DNA of 55,694 nt from Bacillota bacterium (GCA_012840015.1 DUMF01000013.1:1-55694); one strand, 5' to 3'. Counted from the stretch's first letter, positions 41,899 through 50,357 are shown. Notes: generated by a model not told the origin, from the letters alone. Numbers and translations: made by a program.

Positions 41899-44007
41899 AT
41901 GGCTGAGTCGCTGATGATTCTTGCTCCGGCGGCGGGTATCGCCGGCTTACTTTTTGCTCTGTACCTTGCCAGGTCTGTGCTCAAGTACGATGAAGGTACG
42001 GACGAGATGAAGAGAATCGCCGAGGCGATACGAGAAGGAGCGAGCGCCTACCTTGCCCGTCAATATAAGGGTGTGGCGATTTTCTTTGCAATCATGTTCG
42101 TGGTCCTATTGGCCTTGGCGATTGCGGGGTATTTGGTGTTTTTCGTACCCGTAGCTTTCCTCACAGGCGGGTTTTTTTCCGGCCTTGCGGGATACATTGG
42201 AATGAATATGGCAACCCGAGCTTCCTCGAGAACCGCGAGGGCTGCTCAATCCAGCCTTAACCAGGGGCTGCGCGTTGCTTTCTCCAGCGGCGCGGTTATG
42301 GGGCTAGTGGTAGTCAGCCTTGGGCTGTTACACTTGGGTGTTTGGTATTACATACTGAATTGGTACTATCAGGCACTCGAGCCCGCTGCAAGGATATCCA
42401 ACATTACGAGCGCCATGCTGACGTTCGGTATGGGCGCAAGCTCCATGGCGCTCTTCGCCAGAGTGGGTGGCGGCATCTTCACTAAGGCGGCGGACGTCGG
42501 CTCGGATCTCGTAGGCAAGGTTGAAGCTGGGATCCCAGAAGACGATCCGCGAAATGCGGGTGTGATTGCGGATAACGTGGGAGACAACGTGGGCGATGTA
42601 GCCGGGATGGGCGCCGATCTCTTCGAGTCTTATGTGGGTTCAATAGTGGCCACGGCTGCGTTGGCGGTATCCGCAGGATTTGGGGTTCCAGGTGTGGCTA
42701 CCCCAATGGTACTCGCGGCAGTAGGTATACTAGCAGCCATTGTGGGCACGTTCTTCGTACGCTCGGGCGAACAGGCCGAGCAATCCGCTCTGTTGGGCGC
42801 ACTTCGCCGAGGCGTGTACACTGCCAGTATTATCATCGCAGTGGCAGCATTCTTCTTGGTCAGAAGTTTTCTCGGCTCGGAAAACATGGGCATCTATTGG
42901 TCGATCTTGGCTGGACTGGTTGCCGGAAACGTAATTGGTTTAACTACGGAGTACTACACTTCTTCGAGCTATGGGCCTACTCGAGCACTGGCGAAAACGG
43001 CGCTGACGGGCCCTGCCACTGTGATAATTGGCGGTCTTTCGGTGGGTATGCTCTCGACTGCTTTACCCGTGGTCATAGTTGGAGCAGTAGTACTGCTTAG
43101 CTTCTTCCTCTCCGGTGGAGCTACCAACTACGATTTAGGACTTTATGGCGTGGGCATATCGGCGGTTGGCATGCTCAGCACGCTCGGGATTACTCTGGCG
43201 ACAGACGCTTATGGTCCGGTGGCCGATAACGCGGGCGGCATCGCAGAGATGAGCCATCTCGATCCAGAAGTCAGGAAGCGCACAGATGCCCTGGATGCGC
43301 TGGGCAACACCACTGCGGCTACTGGCAAGGGCTTTGCAATCGGATCGGCTGCTCTGACAGCGCTTTCGTTAATAGCAGCCTATAGGGATCAGCTGGTTTC
43401 CATCGCTCAGAAGAGCGGAATGAAGCTGGTCCTGGACTTTAGCGTATTGAACCCGAAGCTGCTTGTGGGTCTGTTCCTGGGCGGTATGCTTCCTTTTGTG
43501 TTCTGCGCCCTCACGATGAGCGCAGTTGGGCGAGCCGCACAGAGCATCGTCGAGGAAGTACGTAGGCAATTCCGCGAGATCAAGGGACTGATGGAAGGAC
43601 TGGCACGTCCAGACTACGCCAGGTGCGTGGACATTTGTACCAGAGCTGCACAGAGGGAAATGGTCGCACCTGCATTGCTCGCGATAATCGTGCCGCTGCT
43701 CGTAGGGTTCCTCTTGAACGTCGAAGCGGTAGCAGGTTTGCTCACGGGGGCCACCGTTACTGGCTTTGTTCTGGCTGTAATGATGGCGAATTCCGGTGGA
43801 GCGTGGGATAACGCTAAGAAGTACATCGAAGAGGGCAATTACGGAGGTAAACGATCGGATCCGCATAAGGCAGCCGTGGTGGGCGATACGGTGGGAGACC
43901 CGTTCAAGGATACGTCGGGACCGTCGTTAAACATTCTGATAAAGTTGCTTTCTATGGTGTCAGTTGTATTTGCCTCCTTCTTGTTGCAGAATGCGTTGAT
44001 GAAGTGA
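41899..44007 (+). CDS. hppA: Membrane-bound ion-translocating pyrophosphatase (apparently K+-dependent)
   Basis: This 702-residue protein with about 16 membrane helices couples pyrophosphate hydrolysis to H+ (or Na+) export. DVGSDLVGKVEAGIPEDDPRN and DNVGDNVGDVAGMGADLFE are the substrate- and magnesium-binding loops, and DNAGGIAEM and VGDTVGDPFKDTSGP the later ones. In the motif GNTTAATGKGFAIG the fifth position is alanine. K+-independent enzymes carry lysine there, so this one should need potassium. Whether it pumps protons or sodium cannot be settled by eye. The two-gene arrangement with secG ends before the smpB promoter. Confidence 0.96.
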   Translation: MAESLMILAPAAGIAGLLFALYLARSVLKYDEGTDEMKRIAEAIREGASAYLARQYKGVAIFFAIMFVVLLALAIAGYLVFFVPVAFLTGGFFSGLAGYIGMNMATRASSRTARAAQSSLNQGLRVAFSSGAVMGLVVVSLGLLHLGVWYYILNWYYQALEPAARISNITSAMLTFGMGASSMALFARVGGGIFTKAADVGSDLVGKVEAGIPEDDPRNAGVIADNVGDNVGDVAGMGADLFESYVGSIVATAALAVSAGFGVPGVATPMVLAAVGILAAIVGTFFVRSGEQAEQSALLGALRRGVYTASIIIAVAAFFLVRSFLGSENMGIYWSILAGLVAGNVIGLTTEYYTSSSYGPTRALAKTALTGPATVIIGGLSVGMLSTALPVVIVGAVVLLSFFLSGGATNYDLGLYGVGISAVGMLSTLGITLATDAYGPVADNAGGIAEMSHLDPEVRKRTDALDALGNTTAATGKGFAIGSAALTALSLIAAYRDQLVSIAQKSGMKLVLDFSVLNPKLLVGLFLGGMLPFVFCALTMSAVGRAAQSIVEEVRRQFREIKGLMEGLARPDYARCVDICTRAAQREMVAPALLAIIVPLLVGFLLNVEAVAGLLTGATVTGFVLAVMMANSGGAWDNAKKYIEEGNYGGKRSDPHKAAVVGDTVGDPFKDTSGPSLNILIKLLSMVSVVFASFLLQNALMK

Positions 44008-44027
44008 TCGAGGTCGATTATAAGCAG

Positions 44028-44056
44028 TTGACAGCTGCCTTGTAGAGCCGTAAAAT
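44028..44056 (+). promoter_or_regulatory. Promoter of smpB-ssrA
   Basis: Consensus TTGACA (44028-44033) and TAAAAT (44051-44056) are separated by exactly 17 bp, 25 bp before the smpB start. Confidence 0.75.
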
Positions 44057-44081
44057 TAAGCTTACCCAATGAGGCAGGCAG

Positions 44082-44537
44082 ATGGAAAAGATCAAGATAG
44101 TGACAGAAAATCGTAAGGCGCGTCATGATTATTTCGTCGAGGATACCATAGAGGCTGGCATAGCCTTAGTAGGTAGCGAAGTCAAGTCACTCCGACTTGG
44201 GCGCGCGAACTTGAAGGATAGTTATGCGGAGATCAAGGGCCGCGAAGTATTTTTGAGGGGTATGCACATAGCGCCTTACGAGTACAGCAACAGGTTCAAT
44301 CACGACCCGCTCAGGGCGCGCAAGTTGCTGCTCCATAAACACGAGATACTTAAGCTTGCCTCGAAGGTAAGGGAGCGTGGCTACACGCTGGTACCCTTGA
44401 AGGTGTACTTCAAGCGGGGAATTGCGAAAGTAGAGCTAGCGTTGGCGAAAGGCAAAAAAAGCTTTGATCGCCGAGCGGACATCGCCGAAAGGGATGCCAA
44501 GAGAGCGATCGAAAGGGCCATAAAGGCCAAACGGTAG
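44082..44537 (+). CDS. smpB: SsrA-binding protein SmpB
   Basis: This 151-residue tmRNA partner brings tmRNA to stalled ribosomes for trans-translation. The conserved blocks are [34 protein letters not shown] and the C-terminal [19 protein letters not shown], whose basic tail occupies the empty mRNA channel. The stop TAG (44535-44537) is followed two bases later by the first base of the tmRNA gene. The RNA must therefore be cut out of, or initiated separately from, the smpB transcript. Confidence 0.97.
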   Translation: MEKIKIVTENRKARHDYFVEDTIEAGIALVGSEVKSLRLGRANLKDSYAEIKGREVFLRGMHIAPYEYSNRFNHDPLRARKLLLHKHEILKLASKVRERGYTLVPLKVYFKRGIAKVELALAKGKKSFDRRADIAERDAKRAIERAIKAKR

Positions 44538-44538
44538 T

Positions 44539-44888
44539 GGGGGCGAGTTAGGCTCGACGGGGGTGTGAGGTGCTGGAGCTGCGAACCGAGCCCCGCAACT
44601 CGTAAATCTGCGGGAAAGAACAACTGCCAACAACGAATACGCTCTAGCTGCTTAATTAACGCGGCTACGCCCTCCGGAACTTTTCTCACGGGTGCCGGGC
44701 AGGGTGTCACAGCAGTGAGATACTTCGCCAGGAGTGTCTCGTAATGGCGGGGGAAACTTGCGAGACTGGCTGCCCGAGAGAGTGTCGGTTCTCGACTTGG
44801 GCGGCGAGAAAAGAATAACCGACTATGTTCGTAGAGGCTCTTGCAGCTGCACTTTCGGACCGCGGTGCAAATCCGCGCGCCTCCACCA
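44539..44888 (+). ncRNA. ssrA: Transfer-messenger RNA
   Basis: The tRNA-like ends pair as GGGGGCG (44539-44545) with CGCCTCC (44878-44884), followed by A and encoded CCA (44886-44888). The 5' part reads CTCGACGGGGGTG, as in other tmRNAs. The tag reading frame is at about 44626-44655 and ends in YALAA before TAA; it reads ANNEYALAA if resumption is at the GCC codon 44626. The T-loop is TGCAAAT instead of the usual TTCRANT. Pseudoknot-like GC segments follow the tag. The molecule rescues stalled ribosomes and marks the unfinished protein for proteolysis. Confidence 0.95.
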
Positions 44889-44897
44889 TATGAATCC

Positions 44898-44952
44898 TGG
44901 TATAATCTTCCCTGATGACCTTCTTCAGGTGGCGTCAGGGAATCGCTTTTTT
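44898..44952 (+). promoter_or_regulatory. Extended -10 promoter immediately after ssrA, overlapping a terminator hairpin
   Basis: TGGTATAAT (44898-44906) is an extended -10 element. Right after it, CCCTGA (44910-44915) pairs with TCAGGG (44935-44940), with ACCT/AGGT inside, and is followed by a run of six or more T (44947-44952). The hairpin fits a tmRNA terminator, while the -10 could start the DUF2179 mRNA inside that same hairpin. Confidence 0.55.
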
Positions 44953-44971
44953 ATGAGGGTGGTGTGGCACC

Positions 44972-45496
44972 ATGTTGCTGGAATACCTATTTATCTTCTG
45001 CGCCAGGGTGTGTGATGTCTCTCTCGCCACCGTAAGACTACTCATGGTCGTGCGCGGCAAAAGGCTGCAGGCTGCGATGATCGGTTTCGTTGAGGTGACG
45101 ATCTTCATACTAGCGTTGCAACGAGTGATGTCGAATCTCAGCGACCCGTTCAAGCTTGTGGCTTACGCTCTTGGCTTCGCTACAGGCAATTACACCGGGA
45201 GCCTCATCGAAGAGAAGATGGCTTTAGGGATTCAGACGGTCTTGGTCATCCTGAAGCAAGGTTGCGCTGAGGCAGTTGCCACTGTTTTGCGTTCGGCTGG
45301 TTACGGGGTGACCTCTCTGGAAGGGAAAGGGAAAGAGGGCACGAGAGAGATACTAATGGTGACTGCGCAGAGGAAAAGGCTGGGGCGCCTTGTGGATACT
45401 CTAAGAGAGGCGGATCCCGAAGCATTCATCACAATCTTGGACGCCCGTAGTGCGCTGGGAGGGTACGTACCCGCCGCGAGGGTTCAAGTCAAGTGA
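44972..45496 (+). CDS. DUF2179/UPF0316 membrane protein
   Basis: This 174-residue protein has three N-terminal membrane helices (FIFCARVCDVSLATVRLLMV, then FVEVTIFILALQ and KLVAYALGFATGNYTGSLIE). The C-terminal DUF2179 domain begins near residue 85 (LGIQTVLVILKQGCAEAVAT). This matches the UPF0316 (YebE-type) family of unknown function. The DUF2179 domain is shared with proteins involved in nucleotide sensing and transport. rph begins 14 bp downstream, so it may be the first gene of the rph-rdgB-yfcE transcript. Confidence 0.88.
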   Translation: MLLEYLFIFCARVCDVSLATVRLLMVVRGKRLQAAMIGFVEVTIFILALQRVMSNLSDPFKLVAYALGFATGNYTGSLIEEKMALGIQTVLVILKQGCAEAVATVLRSAGYGVTSLEGKGKEGTREILMVTAQRKRLGRLVDTLREADPEAFITILDARSALGGYVPAARVQVK

Positions 45497-45510
45497 AAGG
45501 AGTATTTTGA

Positions 45511-46260
45511 ATGCGCTGTGACGGTAGATCAAACGATCAGCTCAGGCAAGCTAGAATCATACCCGGATACTTGAAATTCCCTCTTGGGTCGGCGTTGATC
45601 GAGACAGGTAATACTACCGTAATTTGTTCTGCTTGCGTCGAGGAGCGCGTACCGCCATTCCTAAAGGGGACCGGGCAGGGTTGGATCTCTGCGGAGTATG
45701 GCATGATACCTGGCGCGACACCGGAAAGAAACCAGCGGGAAGCCTCGAGAGGTAAACAATCTGGCAGGACTATGGAGATACAGCGGCTCATCGGGCGAGG
45801 GCTGCGTGCGGTGGTTGACCTCAACGCCCTAGGCGAAAGGACGATATGGGTGGATTGCGACGTCATCCAGGCAGACGGCGGGACTCGCACGGCTTCGATC
45901 ACGGGGGCCTTCGTAGCATTGGCCCAGGCGCTGAACCGACTTAGGGCGGAGGGAGTTCTGCCAAAGCTCCCTGTGACGGATTTCGTAGCTGCCGTTAGTG
46001 TGGGCGAAGTGGGTTCCGAATTGATGTTGGACCTATGTTACGAGGAGGATTCGCGCGCTGAAGTAGACATGAATGTGGTTATGACGGGTTCTAAGAAGCT
46101 GGTGGAAGTGCAGGCGACGGGTGAAGGCGGCCCCTTTTCTAGAGAGGAGTTTCTCCAGCTTTTGGCACTGGCGGAGAAAGGGATCGCCGAGCTGATACAG
46201 TTACAGAGGAGCGTTTTGGGACCAGTTGGAGCAGAGATTTCCGCTAACACGTGGAAGTAG
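45511..46260 (+). CDS. rph: Ribonuclease PH
   Basis: This 249-residue phosphorolytic 3'-exoribonuclease trims tRNA 3' ends and works as a hexamer. The start [16 protein letters not shown], the [14 protein letters not shown] motif and the basic patch around [22 protein letters not shown] are conserved. [10 protein letters not shown] and [17 protein letters not shown] hold the phosphate- and metal-binding residues. ATG 45511 follows AAAGGAG. It is followed by rdgB with a gap of one base or an overlap, depending on the rdgB start. Confidence 0.96.
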   Translation: MRCDGRSNDQLRQARIIPGYLKFPLGSALIETGNTTVICSACVEERVPPFLKGTGQGWISAEYGMIPGATPERNQREASRGKQSGRTMEIQRLIGRGLRAVVDLNALGERTIWVDCDVIQADGGTRTASITGAFVALAQALNRLRAEGVLPKLPVTDFVAAVSVGEVGSELMLDLCYEEDSRAEVDMNVVMTGSKKLVEVQATGEGGPFSREEFLQLLALAEKGIAELIQLQRSVLGPVGAEISANTWK

Positions 46261-46261
46261 G

Positions 46262-46846
46262 GTGGTTTTAGCCACGAAAAATCGCGACAAGTTGGAAGAG
46301 TTCCGGCGGCTACTCCCGGAACTCGACATTATTTCGCTCGATGCATACCCCTGGGTGGAATTGCCCCCGGAGGGTGATAGGAGCTTTCGCGAGAACGCTC
46401 TGTCGAAAGCGAGAGCTTGCATGCGAGCTACCGGGATGGCCTCGCTGGCGGACGATTCGGGGCTTGTTGTGGATGCTCTCGGTGGGGCTCCAGGAGTGAT
46501 GAGCGCACGATATTCAGGACAGGACGCTTCGGATGCAGACAACCTGCGATTGTTGCTGCGGAACCTTTCCGAGGTGGAGCCCTCTCACAGGTCGGCACGG
46601 TTCGTATGCGTCCTTGCCCTCGTAGCTCCTGAGGGCGAATGGGTCTTCGAGGGAGTGTGCGAAGGTGAAATAGCCCTCAAACCGGCTGGGTCCAATGGGT
46701 TCGGCTACGATCCCGTGTTCATTCCTCGCGGTTCCAGCCGCACCTTTGCGGAGATGTGCCCACGCGAGAAGGATATATACAGTCACAGAGCTAGGGCGGC
46801 TTTCAAGCTGAAACTGGCCATGACTTGTGGTGGTGGTCTATGCTAA
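46262..46846 (+). CDS. rdgB: XTP/dITP pyrophosphatase (Ham1/RdgB)
   Basis: This 194-residue enzyme hydrolyses non-canonical purine triphosphates (dITP, XTP) and keeps them out of nucleic acids. The N-terminus VLATKNRDKLEEF, the SLADDSGLVVDALGGAPGV motif and GSNGFGYDPVF are diagnostic, and the late RAAFKLKL is the usual SHR-x-KAF region variant (SHRARAAF). GTG 46262 matches the family start; an in-frame ATG at 46226 would overlap rph by 35 bp. It overlaps the next gene by 7 bp. Confidence 0.94.
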   Translation: MVLATKNRDKLEEFRRLLPELDIISLDAYPWVELPPEGDRSFRENALSKARACMRATGMASLADDSGLVVDALGGAPGVMSARYSGQDASDADNLRLLLRNLSEVEPSHRSARFVCVLALVAPEGEWVFEGVCEGEIALKPAGSNGFGYDPVFIPRGSSRTFAEMCPREKDIYSHRARAAFKLKLAMTCGGGLC

Positions 46847-47316
46847 TCGGTGTGATCAGCGATTCACACGGGAAAGTAAGCGCAATCGATGCTGCCGTTA
46901 GAGCTCTGGAAGGAGCGTCGGTTTACATCCATGCCGGTGACTATTACTGCGACGGAAAGCTTACCGCGAGGCTCTCTGGAGTAACTTGCTACGCAGTAAG
47001 CGGCAACTGCGACTTCGGGCCGCGCGGCCCCATGGAGCTCATGATTGAACTCGATGGAAAGAAAATTTACGTAGTTCACGGGCACCTACACTCGGTAAAG
47101 CGTGGCCTCGACTTGTTGGTCAAGACTGCGGCTCAAAAAGGGGCTGACATTGTCGTTTTCGGACACACGCACGTACCTGTGGTGGCATGGAGTGGGAACA
47201 CTCTATTGTTCAACCCCGGCAGTGTGAGCCTGGGACGAAGCGATTTGGGTAATACCTGCGGGTCTCTCGAAATAAAAGGCGGCCAAGTGGCACCACGCAT
47301 AATCCGAATAGAATAA
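46840..47316 (+). CDS. MJ0936/YfcE-type metallophosphodiesterase
   Basis: This 158-residue calcineurin-like phosphoesterase has the metal ligands in series: ISDSHG, HAGDYYCD, SGNCD, VHGHLHS and FGHTHVP. The last block is FNPGSVSLGR. Small members of this family hydrolyse phosphodiesters such as bis-p-nitrophenyl phosphate; the cell substrate is unknown. It commonly follows rph and rdgB in Clostridia, and here overlaps rdgB by 7 bp. ATG 46840 was chosen because the in-frame extension lies inside rdgB. A hairpin follows the stop. Confidence 0.92.
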   Translation: MLIGVISDSHGKVSAIDAAVRALEGASVYIHAGDYYCDGKLTARLSGVTCYAVSGNCDFGPRGPMELMIELDGKKIYVVHGHLHSVKRGLDLLVKTAAQKGADIVVFGHTHVPVVAWSGNTLLFNPGSVSLGRSDLGNTCGSLEIKGGQVAPRIIRIE

Positions 47317-47317
47317 G

Positions 47318-47340
47318 CCGCGCACTCAGAAGGTGCGCGG
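47318..47340. terminator. Hairpin between convergent genes
   Basis: CCGCGCAC (47318-47325) pairs perfectly with GTGCGCGG (47333-47340). It lies between the yfcE-type gene and the DUF2680 gene and may serve both, although T-runs are poor. Confidence 0.55.
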
Positions 47341-47362
47341 CCGTCGAGCGAGCTCTGTGGGC

Positions 47363-47716
47363 TTACAGCCCCTTACCAAGGCCAAGACCGCAACCAGATC
47401 TTTGTCCACACCCTCTGGCTCTGCCTTGCTTTTCGAGACCCCACGGGCAGTTCTGAAGCATGTCGGGATGGTCCTCGAGGTACTTCACTCTTGCATCGAT
47501 CCTTGCCTTGATTTCTTCACCCTGTTGGGCAGTGATTCGACCGTACGCAACCAATTTGTCGACCATTTGCTTGTGCAACTCCGCTATTTGCTTGTGAATC
47601 GCCAGCAACTCATTGATCTGATCCTGGCTAGACGTAGTAGCAGCCAGAACGGGTACCGCCACAGCTGCTACCGAGGCTGCTACCAAAAGTCCAACAGCCA
47701 GATGCCTTAGCTTCAT
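47363..47716 (-). CDS. Secreted DUF2680-type protein
   Basis: This 117-residue protein has a signal peptide (KLRHLAVGLLVAASVAAVAV, cleavage near LAA). The mature part has a helical region rich in Q, K and E (INELLAIHKQIAELHKQMVD, then ITAQQGEEIKARIDAR), the DUF2680 pattern. The C-terminus is glycine- and cysteine-rich (CPWGLEKQ and GCGQRSGCGLG). AAGGAGG precedes ATG 47716. The family is common in Clostridia and of unknown function. The two groups of cysteines could bind metal outside the cell. Confidence 0.8.
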   Translation of the reverse strand: MKLRHLAVGLLVAASVAAVAVPVLAATTSSQDQINELLAIHKQIAELHKQMVDKLVAYGRITAQQGEEIKARIDARVKYLEDHPDMLQNCPWGLEKQGRARGCGQRSGCGLGLGKGL

Positions 47717-47800
47717 ATTTCTAACCTCCTTGTGAACTTTTTCTGGTATGATTCTGTGTTACGACGCTTAAGCGAATATGAGGTTGAAATAAGAAAGCTA

Positions 47801-48685
47801 TCATCTTGAAGGGCGTGCTTGCTCCTTGGCCTCGTATAATCGGGCATCTGCCACCTGAAGCAGGCGAGTGGGCGTATCGCCATCCGTAGGCCAACTGGCG
47901 AAACCTGCAGAGAGGCCGATATTCAAGCCGAGGTCTGCGCCGATCTGTTTTACCGTTTGTTTGAGGCGTTCAGCTATTCGTGCTGCATCCTCTATCGTAC
48001 CCGTTACCAATACGGCGAATTCGTCCCCGCCGTATCTGGCCACGATATCTTCCGCCCGCAGTGCCCGAGTCATAGCGGTGCTCAACTTCTTCAATACCTC
48101 ATCTCCGCCCAGGTGTCCTATGGTGTCATTTACGTCCTTAAACCCGTCCAAATCGGCGAGAATGACACAAAACGGCGTACCTCTTGCCCTGAGGTAATCT
48201 ACGCCTTCCAGCATGGAGCGCCTGTTCAACAGGCCCGTCAGTGGATCACGTTTGGCCAGGTAGGCCAGCTCTTCCTGCTGGCTGGCGACGCTCTTCACTA
48301 ACGCAATGGTGGAGCCGGTAAGGGTCCACATTATTCCGATTATGGTGAGCACAGTGGGGAGTCCGGACCCAACCAAAAACAATATAAAGCTGTTCAACGA
48401 AGCAGAAACTAAAGCGAAAGTCGGGCCCGATCGCAAGCCGTATAAAAGGGGTGCCATGAGAAAAACGAGGAGAAAGGGGCTGGACGGACCACCTGTTAGT
48501 AAAACGAGACTGAAATTGTACGCTAGCTCCATGACGAGGTAAGCCATTTCCGCGTTTGCTCTGTACCTGGGGGGTAAGTACATCCCTACGACATCGATAC
48601 TTATCACCGCTAAACTTAACAGGAGGATGCTCCACCGAACCAAGGGCAAAACTGCTATGAGGGTGACCCAAGCTATTGCTGCCAC
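47801..48685 (-). CDS. Membrane diguanylate cyclase (GGDEF)
   Basis: This 294-residue protein has about five membrane helices in the first 130 residues. A GGDEF domain follows (DPLTGLLNRRSM, LADLDGFKDVNDTIGH). The active site YGGDEF is intact, and five residues before it is RAED, a canonical RxxD inhibitory site for c-di-GMP feedback. It should make cyclic-di-GMP at the membrane. GTG 48685 is the first start visible; the open frame continues upstream without a good start or ribosome site, so the true N-terminus is uncertain. No phosphodiesterase partner is nearby. Confidence 0.92.
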   Translation of the reverse strand: MAAIAWVTLIAVLPLVRWSILLLSLAVISIDVVGMYLPPRYRANAEMAYLVMELAYNFSLVLLTGGPSSPFLLVFLMAPLLYGLRSGPTFALVSASLNSFILFLVGSGLPTVLTIIGIMWTLTGSTIALVKSVASQQEELAYLAKRDPLTGLLNRRSMLEGVDYLRARGTPFCVILADLDGFKDVNDTIGHLGGDEVLKKLSTAMTRALRAEDIVARYGGDEFAVLVTGTIEDAARIAERLKQTVKQIGADLGLNIGLSAGFASWPTDGDTPTRLLQVADARLYEAKEQARPSR

Positions 48686-48914
48686 CCTGAACCAGCCTAT
48701 CGCCTTCCATGCCTTACTGGATGGTGTATGGGGGACGATCGACTTCCCCTCCCCATAATAGAATTCCCTGCAAATTCCTTCTATCCTGCATGCTTCTAGC
48801 CAGGATTTCGGAATCCCGCCGCGCTTGTGCCATGTGAGGTATAGGTACGGCCCAGCAAGGGGAATCTACACGCAGTAGGTTCAGAGCGGGCGTCAAATCC
48901 AGGGGAGGTGCAGC

Positions 48915-49208
48915 ATGACTAGAGTCAGGTGTACGGTGGATAGCTGTGATTACTGGGGAGAGGGCCAGCGTTGTACGGCGGAGGAAATCTGGGTTAAAGT
49001 GAACGCCACTAGGGTGGGCAGCGCGTTCAACGAGTTCGCGGAGGAGTTGGGAAAGGCACGAGGAGAGGTAGGACCGCTGGGAGATATGACTGCGTCCTCA
49101 TCGGGGGAGACGTGTTGCGATACGATGCGCCCTCGGCGGCATGAGAGAACTCAGGGTGGCGAGCGGCACGGTAACGATTGCGGATGTGCGCGCTGCAGGC
49201 CGAGCTAA
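48915..49208 (+). CDS. DUF1540 small cysteine-rich protein, paralogue
   Basis: This 97-residue protein has the same cysteine layout as the 18492-18698 protein: RCTVDSCDYW, RCTAEEIWV and GETCCDTMRP. It adds a longer central linker and a histidine- and cysteine-containing tail (HGNDCGCARC) that might bind another metal. GGGGAGGTG precedes ATG 48915. It lies just upstream of the Fur-family regulator on the same strand, with the regulator's operator between. Confidence 0.83.
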   Translation: MTRVRCTVDSCDYWGEGQRCTAEEIWVKVNATRVGSAFNEFAEELGKARGEVGPLGDMTASSSGETCCDTMRPRRHERTQGGERHGNDCGCARCRPS

Positions 49209-49269
49209 GGGACCCAACTGAGCGTGACCCCGGCTGTATTTGCTGCGGGAAAATCACTCAAAAACCTTC

Positions 49270-49306
49270 TTGACAAATTATCTATAAACAGCAGATAATC
49301 ATTATC
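49270..49306 (+). promoter_or_regulatory. Fur/PerR-type operator overlapping the regulator's own promoter
   Basis: TTGACA (49270-49275) and GATAAT (49294-49299) are 18 bp apart. The -10 lies within the perfect palindrome GATAATCATTATC (49294-49306), the core of Fur-family operators. Binding would block this promoter, implying autoregulation. Confidence 0.75.
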
Positions 49307-49335
49307 AGAAGCAAAACGTTATTGAAAAGAGCGGG

Positions 49336-49767
49336 ATGGCGTTGAAGGATAAAGACGTAGCGCAAATCTTGCGTGATAAGGGACTTCGCGTGACACCACA
49401 AAGAATCGCCATCTATGAGTGCCTGGCGGGGACCACTGCTCACCCCACGGCCGAAACGGTATACCAGCAGTTGCACAGTAAGTATCCTTCAATGAGCCTT
49501 AATACGGTATATAAGACTTTGCTTGTTTTGGAGGCTGCAGGCCTAATACAGCGCTTCACTACCGCAGATAGCGTATTTCGCTACGACGCCAATCCGGCTG
49601 AACATGTACATGCCGTTTGCCTCAAGTGCGGTCGTGTGAGCGACGTCCCGGGTGATTTCGGAGAGGAATTGGAGAGATTGAGAGCCAAAGCGGTTGGGAA
49701 CAGTGATTACAATATCCGATACAGCACCCTCCTGGTCTACGGCTTGTGTCCTGAGTGTAAACGATAG
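49336..49767 (+). CDS. perR: Fur-family metalloregulator, PerR-like
   Basis: This 143-residue repressor has an N-terminal winged helix (KGLRVTPQRIAIYECL, SLNTVYKTLLVLEAAGLI). The C-terminal dimerisation domain has the HVHAVC metal ligands and the structural zinc pairs CLKCG and CPECK. It resembles PerR, which senses peroxide through iron-catalysed histidine oxidation, but Fur and Zur cannot be ruled out. A palindrome overlaps its promoter and a similar one precedes rubrerythrin, so it probably controls both itself and rubrerythrin. Confidence 0.88.
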   Translation: MALKDKDVAQILRDKGLRVTPQRIAIYECLAGTTAHPTAETVYQQLHSKYPSMSLNTVYKTLLVLEAAGLIQRFTTADSVFRYDANPAEHVHAVCLKCGRVSDVPGDFGEELERLRAKAVGNSDYNIRYSTLLVYGLCPECKR

Positions 49768-49794
49768 GCGGCAAGTCTTTTTTGCAAATAAATA

Positions 49795-49816
49795 GTAATC
49801 ATTATCTGGTGATAAT
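49795..49816 (+). promoter_or_regulatory. Second Fur/PerR-type operator, before rubrerythrin
   Basis: GTAATCATTATC (49795-49806) matches 11 of the 13 bases of the upstream operator (aligned from 49794). GATAAT (49811-49816) right after it is a possible -10, in an extended context TGGTGATAAT. Confidence 0.6.
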
Positions 49817-49890
49817 AAAGGGGGTGATCGGTTCAATCTGCCTGCTGACGAGCGTCCACAAAAGTAAATTTTCACAAGGAGGGTCACATA

Positions 49891-50310
49891 ATGGAATTGA
49901 TCAATGAGGTCAAACTGGGCGTGACAAAGGGTACCGAACTTGAGGAAGCCGTGGCAAAGAACTTGAGCGGGGAAAACTCGGAAGTTGGGTTATATCTGGC
50001 GATGGCACGCCAGGCGGAGAGGGAAGGCTATCCGGAGGTGGCGCTAGCGTTAGAGCGAATAGCCTGGGAAGAAGCCTGGCATGCGTCGCACTTTGCGGAA
50101 CTAAATGGGGTCATAGGAACGACGAGAGAAAACCTTGAGAAAATGCTGGCGGGAGAGGTGGCGGCCAACAAGGGAAAGAAAGAAGCGGCTGCCAGGGCAA
50201 AAAGTGCTAACATAGACCCGGCACACGACTTTTTCGATGAGTCCTCCAGGGATGAGGGAAGGCATGCACGCATACTGCAGGGCTTGCTGAAGCGGTATTT
50301 TGGAGCCTGA
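49891..50310 (+). CDS. rbr: Rubrerythrin-like ferritin-fold protein without rubredoxin domain
   Basis: This 139-residue four-helix di-iron protein has the ligands in the two usual ExxH motifs: [13 protein letters not shown] and [11 protein letters not shown], with ENSEVGLYL before. The C-terminal rubredoxin-like FeS4 domain of full rubrerythrin is missing, as in the short class. It probably reduces peroxide using electrons from another protein. It is preceded by a Fur/PerR-type site and strong AAGGAGG. A hairpin and then a group II intron relic follow. Confidence 0.9.
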   Translation: MELINEVKLGVTKGTELEEAVAKNLSGENSEVGLYLAMARQAEREGYPEVALALERIAWEEAWHASHFAELNGVIGTTRENLEKMLAGEVAANKGKKEAAARAKSANIDPAHDFFDESSRDEGRHARILQGLLKRYFGA

Positions 50311-50321
50311 CGGGTAGAAGG

Positions 50322-50357
50322 CATGAAGGTGCGGTGACCTACACCTGCACCTTCATG
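50322..50357 (+). terminator. Hairpin after rubrerythrin, split from its T-run by an intron
   Basis: CATGAAGGTGC (50322-50332) pairs perfectly with GCACCTTCATG (50347-50357). Only TT follows before intron-like sequence begins. A run of T (51215-51218) stands directly after the intron's 3' end and could be the displaced end of this terminator. Confidence 0.65.

Noticed and set aside
44965-44978. TGGCAC followed by TTGC, resembling a sigma-54 -24/-12 promoter
   Set aside because: The spacer is four bases instead of five, and the TTGC lies inside the start of the DUF2179 gene.
48714-48896. Minus-strand open frame of 60 codons upstream of the diguanylate cyclase
   Set aside because: No family resemblance or ribosome site. 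It does not join the cyclase frame.
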